Shown one piece after another: positions 6,474 through 9,824 of a stretch of 9,824 nucleotides of DNA. Source of the stretch: CAZTGZ01 sp044339595 (GTDB lineage Bacteria > Bacteroidota > Bacteroidia > NS11-12g > UBA9320); NCBI GenBank assembly GCA_044339595.1, contig JBIIVF010000094.1, positions 1 to 9,824 on the forward strand, written 5' to 3'. The position numbers were made by a program, and so were the translations under genes. The notes under the pieces were generated by a model. That model did not search any database and was not told the DNA's origin. It saw nothing but the letters and a program-made list of their open reading frames with translations. Every line of letters begins with the position of its first letter. The stretch's first letter is position 1.

Positions 6474-7385
6474 TCATTCCTCAATAAATCTCTTATTTCG
6501 TTGTATTCCTTGATACCCGGTTCGGCTCAAAGCTGATTTTCCAAAAGTGCTTTTAAAAACTTCTTCGGTGATTTCAGTCCAGTTTTCAGGAAAGTCGGTA
6601 GGTTTAAATCGCGGTTCCTCATGTGGTTTAGAAAAACGGTTCCATGGGCACACTTCCTGACAGATATCACAGCCGAACAACCAGTTCTGCATATCTTTTT
6701 TAAAAGCTTCAGGAATGGCGTCTCTCAATTCTATGGTCAGATAACTGATACAACGGTTACTGTCGATCACACGATCTTGGATAATGGCATCCGTAGGACA
6801 AGCATCGATACAGGCCGTGCAGGTGCCACAATAATCCTTGATCGGTCCGTCAGGCACCAATTCGAGGTCTGATATAATTTCGGCGAGAAAAAAGTAGGAT
6901 CCGGCTGCCTTTGAAATGAGCATTGAATTTTTTCCAATCCATCCCAATCCTGATTTAGCGGCCCAAGCCCTTTCGAGCACCGGCGCCGAGTCGACAAACA
7001 CACGCCCTTCAATTTCTCCAATGTTCTTCCGAATTTCTGCGGTCAGATCAAACAGCTTATCTTTTATAACCCGATGATAATCTTCTCCATACGCATATCT
7101 GGATATTTTTGATGTGCCTTTAGAAAGAGCATCTTCTTTGGGATAATAATTATACATTAAACTGATGACCGATTGAGCGCCGGGCACCAATAAAGAAGGA
7201 TTGGTCCTTTTATCGAAATGGTTCTCCATGTAACCCATCGAACCATGATTCCCTGCTTTGAGCCATTTTTCAAGATTTCGAGCCTCTTCATCCAGAAATT
7301 CTGCTTTCGATATACCACAAAAGGCAAAACCGAATTCTGAAGCCAATCTTTTTACAATCGCTGTATTTTCGGCTGCTTTAGACAT
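6474..7385 (-). CDS. queG: epoxyqueuosine reductase QueG
   Basis: This 303-aa cytoplasmic iron-sulfur, cobalamin-dependent enzyme reduces epoxyqueuosine to queuosine in the wobble position of tRNA, the last step of queuosine synthesis. Visible are the conserved VDSAPVLERAWA block (131-142) with the catalytic-type Asp132, and the GLGWIGKNS motif (147-154). The two ferredoxin-like cysteine sets are C186, C189, C192, C196 (CGTCTACIDACP) and C212, C239, C242, C246 (GCDICQEVCPWN), for two [4Fe-4S] clusters. It is shorter than E. coli QueG (379 aa), lacking most of the C-terminal helical-repeat part; short forms occur in other bacteria. It starts 3 nt after the ruvB stop, so the two are co-transcribed. 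Its stop lies 3 nt from the stop of the convergent SPOR gene, and I see no terminator there. Confidence 0.96.
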   Translation of the reverse strand: MSKAAENTAIVKRLASEFGFAFCGISKAEFLDEEARNLEKWLKAGNHGSMGYMENHFDKRTNPSLLVPGAQSVISLMYNYYPKEDALSKGTSKISRYAYGEDYHRVIKDKLFDLTAEIRKNIGEIEGRVFVDSAPVLERAWAAKSGLGWIGKNSMLISKAAGSYFFLAEIISDLELVPDGPIKDYCGTCTACIDACPTDAIIQDRVIDSNRCISYLTIELRDAIPEAFKKDMQNWLFGCDICQEVCPWNRFSKPHEEPRFKPTDFPENWTEITEEVFKSTFGKSALSRTGYQGIQRNKRFIEE

Positions 7386-7388
7386 CCG

Positions 7389-8411
7389 TTAAAACAAAGT
7401 ATGCATTCTGGAAGGAGGTATTTTACCGATATGTTCATAAGCCAGGGCGGTCGCTTCTCTTCCTCTTGCCGTGCGTTGAATGTACCCTTCCTGAATTAAA
7501 AAAGGTTCATATACCTCTTCGATGGTACCCGCTTCCTCCCCTACTGCTGTGGCAATGGTGGTTAATCCAACCGGTCCACCTTTAAATTTTTCAATGATGG
7601 TGCTCAGAATTCGGTTATCCATTTCATCCAAACCTCTTGCATCTACATTGAGTGCATTCAAGGCCATTTTGGCAATCTCCAGATCAATTTTTCCATCTCC
7701 CTTAATCTGGGCAAAATCGCGGGTTCTTCGCAACAAGGCATTGGCAATACGAGGGGTTCCTCTGCTTCTTCGCGCGATTTCGAATGCAGCATCTGCATCA
7801 ATGGGTGAACGGAGTATTTCTGCTGAACGATGAACAATTTTTTGCAAGACTTTGGCATCGTAATATTCGAGCCGGAAAGTAATGCCAAATCTTGCTCTCA
7901 GAGGTGACGTGAGCAATCCGGATCGCGTGGTAGCGCCAATTAAGGTAAACGGCTGTATGCCAATTTGAACCGAACGGGCATTCGGACCGGTATCAATCAT
8001 AATATCGATTCGGTAATCTTCCATGGCCGAGTACAAATATTCTTCCACCACCGGACTCAAACGATGAATTTCATCGATGAACAAAACATCTCCTTCATCG
8101 AGATTGGTTAACAGCCCTGCCAAGTCACCGGGCTTCTCCAGAACCGGTCCGGAGGTAAGTTTGATATTGGCTTCTAGTTCGTTGGCGATAATATTGGAGA
8201 GCGTCGTTTTTCCCAATCCCGGAGGGCCATGCAACAAGACATGATCCAATGCTTCGCGACGTTGTTTGGCCGCTTTCACAAAGACCTTGAGGTTGTCCAT
8301 GATGTGCAACTGCCCGGTAAAATCATCAAAAGCCGAAGGCCTCAAGACTTTTTCGATTTCCTTATCTTTTCCGCTCAGTTTTTCCTTATCAGGATCTAAA
8401 AATTCGTTCAC
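7389..8411 (-). CDS. ruvB: Holliday junction branch migration helicase RuvB
   Basis: RuvB is the hexameric AAA+ motor that, with RuvA, drives branch migration of Holliday junctions during recombinational repair. The 340-aa chain has the usual length. Motifs are LRPSAFDDFTGQ (23-34), Walker A GPPGLGKT (62-69), Walker B DEIH (113-116), sensor 1 GATTRSG (159-165) with the arginine-finger region SPLRARFG (169-176), sensor 2 GTPRIANALLRR (218-229), and a C-terminal winged-helix domain ending ARGREATALAYEH. The start is GTG (8411-8409). A TGA stop lies in frame two codons upstream and the first in-frame ATG is at codon 38, past conserved sequence, so GTG is well supported. ruvA and ruvC are not in the window. 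queG follows in the same operon. Confidence 0.98.
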   Translation of the reverse strand: MNEFLDPDKEKLSGKDKEIEKVLRPSAFDDFTGQLHIMDNLKVFVKAAKQRREALDHVLLHGPPGLGKTTLSNIIANELEANIKLTSGPVLEKPGDLAGLLTNLDEGDVLFIDEIHRLSPVVEEYLYSAMEDYRIDIMIDTGPNARSVQIGIQPFTLIGATTRSGLLTSPLRARFGITFRLEYYDAKVLQKIVHRSAEILRSPIDADAAFEIARRSRGTPRIANALLRRTRDFAQIKGDGKIDLEIAKMALNALNVDARGLDEMDNRILSTIIEKFKGGPVGLTTIATAVGEEAGTIEEVYEPFLIQEGYIQRTARGREATALAYEHIGKIPPSRMHTLF

Positions 8412-8415
8412 TTTT

Positions 8416-8423
8416 CAAAAATA
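8416..8423 (-). promoter_or_regulatory. possible -7 element of ruvB
   Basis: Read on the minus strand, TATTTTTG matches TAnnTTTG and ends 4 nt before the GTG start codon. No TTTG/TTG is found 19-21 nt upstream of it. If it is used, the transcript would begin at or within the start codon, that is, leaderless. A chance match in AT-rich sequence is possible. Confidence 0.3.
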
Positions 8424-8442
8424 GCGAAATAATCGTTGGGCA

Positions 8443-8498
8443 CGTCTTTGCGATACAACCAAAAAAGGGTCAGTTTCGTCTGTATAGCATACAACCAA
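8443..8498 (+). repeat. imperfect direct repeat in the ruvB/DUF1573 divergent region
   Basis: CGTCT followed by ATACAACCAA occurs twice: 8443-8462 with a 5-nt spacer and 8477-8498 with a 7-nt spacer. The 10-bp ATACAACCAA blocks start exactly 36 bp apart (8453 and 8489). Placed between two divergent genes and upstream of a -7 element, they look like tandem binding sites for a regulator, which is inference. Confidence 0.5.
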
Positions 8499-8509
8499 TC
8501 CAATATTGG
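8481..8509. promoter_or_regulatory. two palindromes upstream of the DUF1573 gene
   Basis: TGTAT-AGC-ATACA (8481-8493) is an inverted repeat with 5-bp arms. CCAATATTGG (8500-8509) is a perfect 10-bp palindrome ending 3 nt before the candidate -7 element at 8513. Such positions suit operators, but short palindromes also arise by chance in AT-rich DNA. Confidence 0.3.
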
Positions 8510-8512
8510 CAA

Positions 8513-8520
8513 TATATTTG
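8513..8520 (+). promoter_or_regulatory. candidate -7 element of the DUF1573 gene
   Basis: TATATTTG matches TAnnTTTG exactly and lies 14 nt before the ATG at 8535, implying a leader of only about 8-10 nt. No good -33 TTTG lies 19-21 nt upstream; that position is occupied by the repeat and palindrome sequence, which could point to activator-dependent initiation. Confidence 0.45.
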
Positions 8521-8534
8521 AGTGCGAAAGAGAT

Positions 8535-9629
8535 ATGAATTTAAAGCAATTAATAACCACCATCCTGACCATGTCATTTTTGGGTTCATTTGCCCAAATA
8601 GATTCTAAATTGATCGAATTTGAAGAAACGACCTGGAATTTTGGTGAAATTGACGAGGCCAAAGGAACCCTCAGCCACACCTATACTTTTACCAACAAAA
8701 GTGATCAGGATTTTATCATCAATGATGTCCAGGCCTCTTGCGGCTGCACAACCCCTGAATGGTCATCAAAACCCATAAAACCGGGTGGAAAAGGATTTAT
8801 TAAAGCCAATTTCAACCCGACCGGGATGACCGGTGAAGCCTTTAAAACCGTGATTGTGTATGGTAATTTTAAAGACGACGTGGCACGCGTGCTGGAAATC
8901 AAAGGAAAAATATTCAGTCTGCGCTTTGGAGACCAAATGTTTGTGGCCGGACAAACCGGATACCTGCGCATCAGCGACAACATGCTTGATTTTGGAAAAG
9001 TTTTAAAAACACAAAAAGACACCACGTATGCCATTTTGGTAAATGATGGTACTGACACCTTTTCCATTATCGGATTCAAAGATGTTCCGCCTTATATAAA
9101 ATTATGGCCAGAGAACCTGCAAATCGCGCCCGGAATGTCGGGGGTGGTCTATGCAGAGATCGACGGTGAAGCCACAAAAGATTGGGGTGATTTAAGCCAC
9201 ACCCTGTACATTAAAACTGACGACCGATTCTATTTCTTTAAAGAGATTTTTCTGTATGCTACACTACAGGACGATTTTTCAAAATTGAGTAAACGTGATC
9301 GAAAGATGGCCCCTAAAATTGAATTTGACAAAAAGAGTGTAGATTTTGGAACGGTTAAAACCGGTGCCATTAAAACGGCTTCTTTTACCATGACCAATGC
9401 CGGCAAAAGCACTTTGAAAATTCATAAGACTTTCGCGGTTTGCAGTTGCACCGTTTTAGGAAATTTAAAAAATGAAATCAAACCCGGTGAATCCGTCACA
9501 TTTAATGTAGAGTTTGACACCGTTTTTAAATCAGGGAAACAAACCAAAGCCATCACCTTTTATACCAATGATCCTGAAAATCCCGTTGTAGAAATAGCTG
9601 TGCAAGCCGTGGTGACAGATCATCACTGA
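8535..9629 (+). CDS. secreted protein with two DUF1573 domains
   Basis: The product is 364 aa from the ATG at 8535, chosen because it directly opens a signal peptide (residues 1-20, cut likely at SFA/Q); the frame stays open upstream without an ATG, through the promoter region. Residues about 28-124 form a DUF1573 domain (WNFGEIDE, then ASCGCTTPEW with C69 and C71, then IKPGG). Residues about 262-359 form a second one (VDFGTVKTG, CSCT with C303 and C305, IKPGE, FYTNDP). The middle (about 143-245, with LDFGKV and IAPGMSG) looks like a third immunoglobulin-like (ASH/PapD-type) domain without cysteines. DUF1573 proteins are abundant in Bacteroidota and exported, but their biochemical role is not established. 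The gene diverges from ruvB and may be followed in the same transcript by the partial gene at 9672. Confidence 0.88.
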   Translation: MNLKQLITTILTMSFLGSFAQIDSKLIEFEETTWNFGEIDEAKGTLSHTYTFTNKSDQDFIINDVQASCGCTTPEWSSKPIKPGGKGFIKANFNPTGMTGEAFKTVIVYGNFKDDVARVLEIKGKIFSLRFGDQMFVAGQTGYLRISDNMLDFGKVLKTQKDTTYAILVNDGTDTFSIIGFKDVPPYIKLWPENLQIAPGMSGVVYAEIDGEATKDWGDLSHTLYIKTDDRFYFFKEIFLYATLQDDFSKLSKRDRKMAPKIEFDKKSVDFGTVKTGAIKTASFTMTNAGKSTLKIHKTFAVCSCTVLGNLKNEIKPGESVTFNVEFDTVFKSGKQTKAITFYTNDPENPVVEIAVQAVVTDHH

Positions 9630-9671
9630 TTGGTATTTTTTTTGATTGTCGAAAAATAAAACAACAAGCAT

Positions 9672-9824
9672 ATGTGGAAGAAAGGATTAGCAACGCTGAC
9701 ATTAGGAATTTTAGGTGGCTTGGCCGGGGCTTTTTTTATGACCCGTTATGTCGACCAACCCATCAGCCAAACAGGCATTTTTTCAGAAACAACACCCGTT
9801 TATAAAGTAAATAATCAGGCCTAC
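9672..9824 (+). CDS. partial exported or membrane-anchored protein, possibly HtrA/Do-type serine protease
   Basis: An ATG at 9672 opens a frame that runs 51 codons to the window edge without a stop, so only the N-terminus is visible. It begins MWKKGLATLTLGILGG, with a hydrophobic, Gly-rich segment (about 6-24) that would serve as a signal anchor or signal peptide, followed by a polar stretch. The pattern (short basic start, LGG-rich hydrophobic helix, then a linker ending near YKVNNQAY) resembles the region before the catalytic domain in Bacteroidota HtrA/DegP-like proteases. No catalytic residue is in view, so this identity is a guess. It lies 42 nt after the DUF1573 stop with no clear promoter or terminator between. 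Confidence 0.6.
   Translation, partial: MWKKGLATLTLGILGGLAGAFFMTRYVDQPISQTGIFSETTPVYKVNNQAY

Noticed and set aside
8436..8534. N-terminal extension of the DUF1573 protein from a TTG at 8436
   Set aside because: The extension runs through the promoter region, places residues before an evident signal peptide, and has no recognisable content.
9612..9643. Possible terminator after the DUF1573 gene (GTGA...TCAC hairpin followed by a T run)
   Set aside because: The stem is only 4 bp, lies inside the coding sequence, and is 9 nt away from the T tract; too weak to call.

Overview
This window looks like chromosomal DNA from a member of the Bacteroidota, most likely a flavobacterium-like lineage. Three lines of evidence support this. 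Several genes are preceded by the Bacteroidota-type -7 promoter element TAnnTTTG instead of TATAAT, with no strong Shine-Dalgarno sequences. SecA is the long form (1097 aa) with the extra N-terminal segments known from this phylum. The accessory proteins (a DUF1573 protein, a SPOR-domain secreted protein, a lipoprotein with an acidic/lysine stretch after the lipid cysteine) are of kinds common in Bacteroidota. Base composition and coding style look uniform, and I see no mobile element, CRISPR array, tRNA or rRNA.

Left part (1-2780): a small lipoprotein gene (129-515) ends in a clean intrinsic terminator. A DEAD-box RNA helicase with a DbpA-type RNA-binding domain (790-2568) follows. It has a good promoter and a roughly 110-nt leader that can fold, contains a small overlapping upstream ORF, and carries a near-duplicate of the helicase start site. 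A strong UUCG-capped terminator closes the helicase unit.

Middle (2780-6470): secA, the ATPase motor of the general secretion pathway, overlaps by 8 nt the start of a gene for a secreted SPOR-domain protein. The two form a translationally linked pair.

Right part (6474-9824): on the minus strand, ruvB (Holliday junction branch migration) and queG (last step of queuosine synthesis) form a two-gene operon with a 3-nt gap. queG converges on the SPOR gene with only 3 nt between the stops. Divergent from ruvB is a secreted protein with two cysteine-bearing DUF1573 domains, whose short promoter region contains a direct repeat and two palindromes. The window ends 51 codons into a membrane-anchored or secreted protein that resembles the N-terminus of a Bacteroidota HtrA/Do-type protease.

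Most of this is housekeeping sequence. The most interesting parts are non-coding: the helicase leader, the repeats in the ruvB/DUF1573 divergent region, and the apparently leaderless GTG start of ruvB. I see no convincing new multi-gene system.
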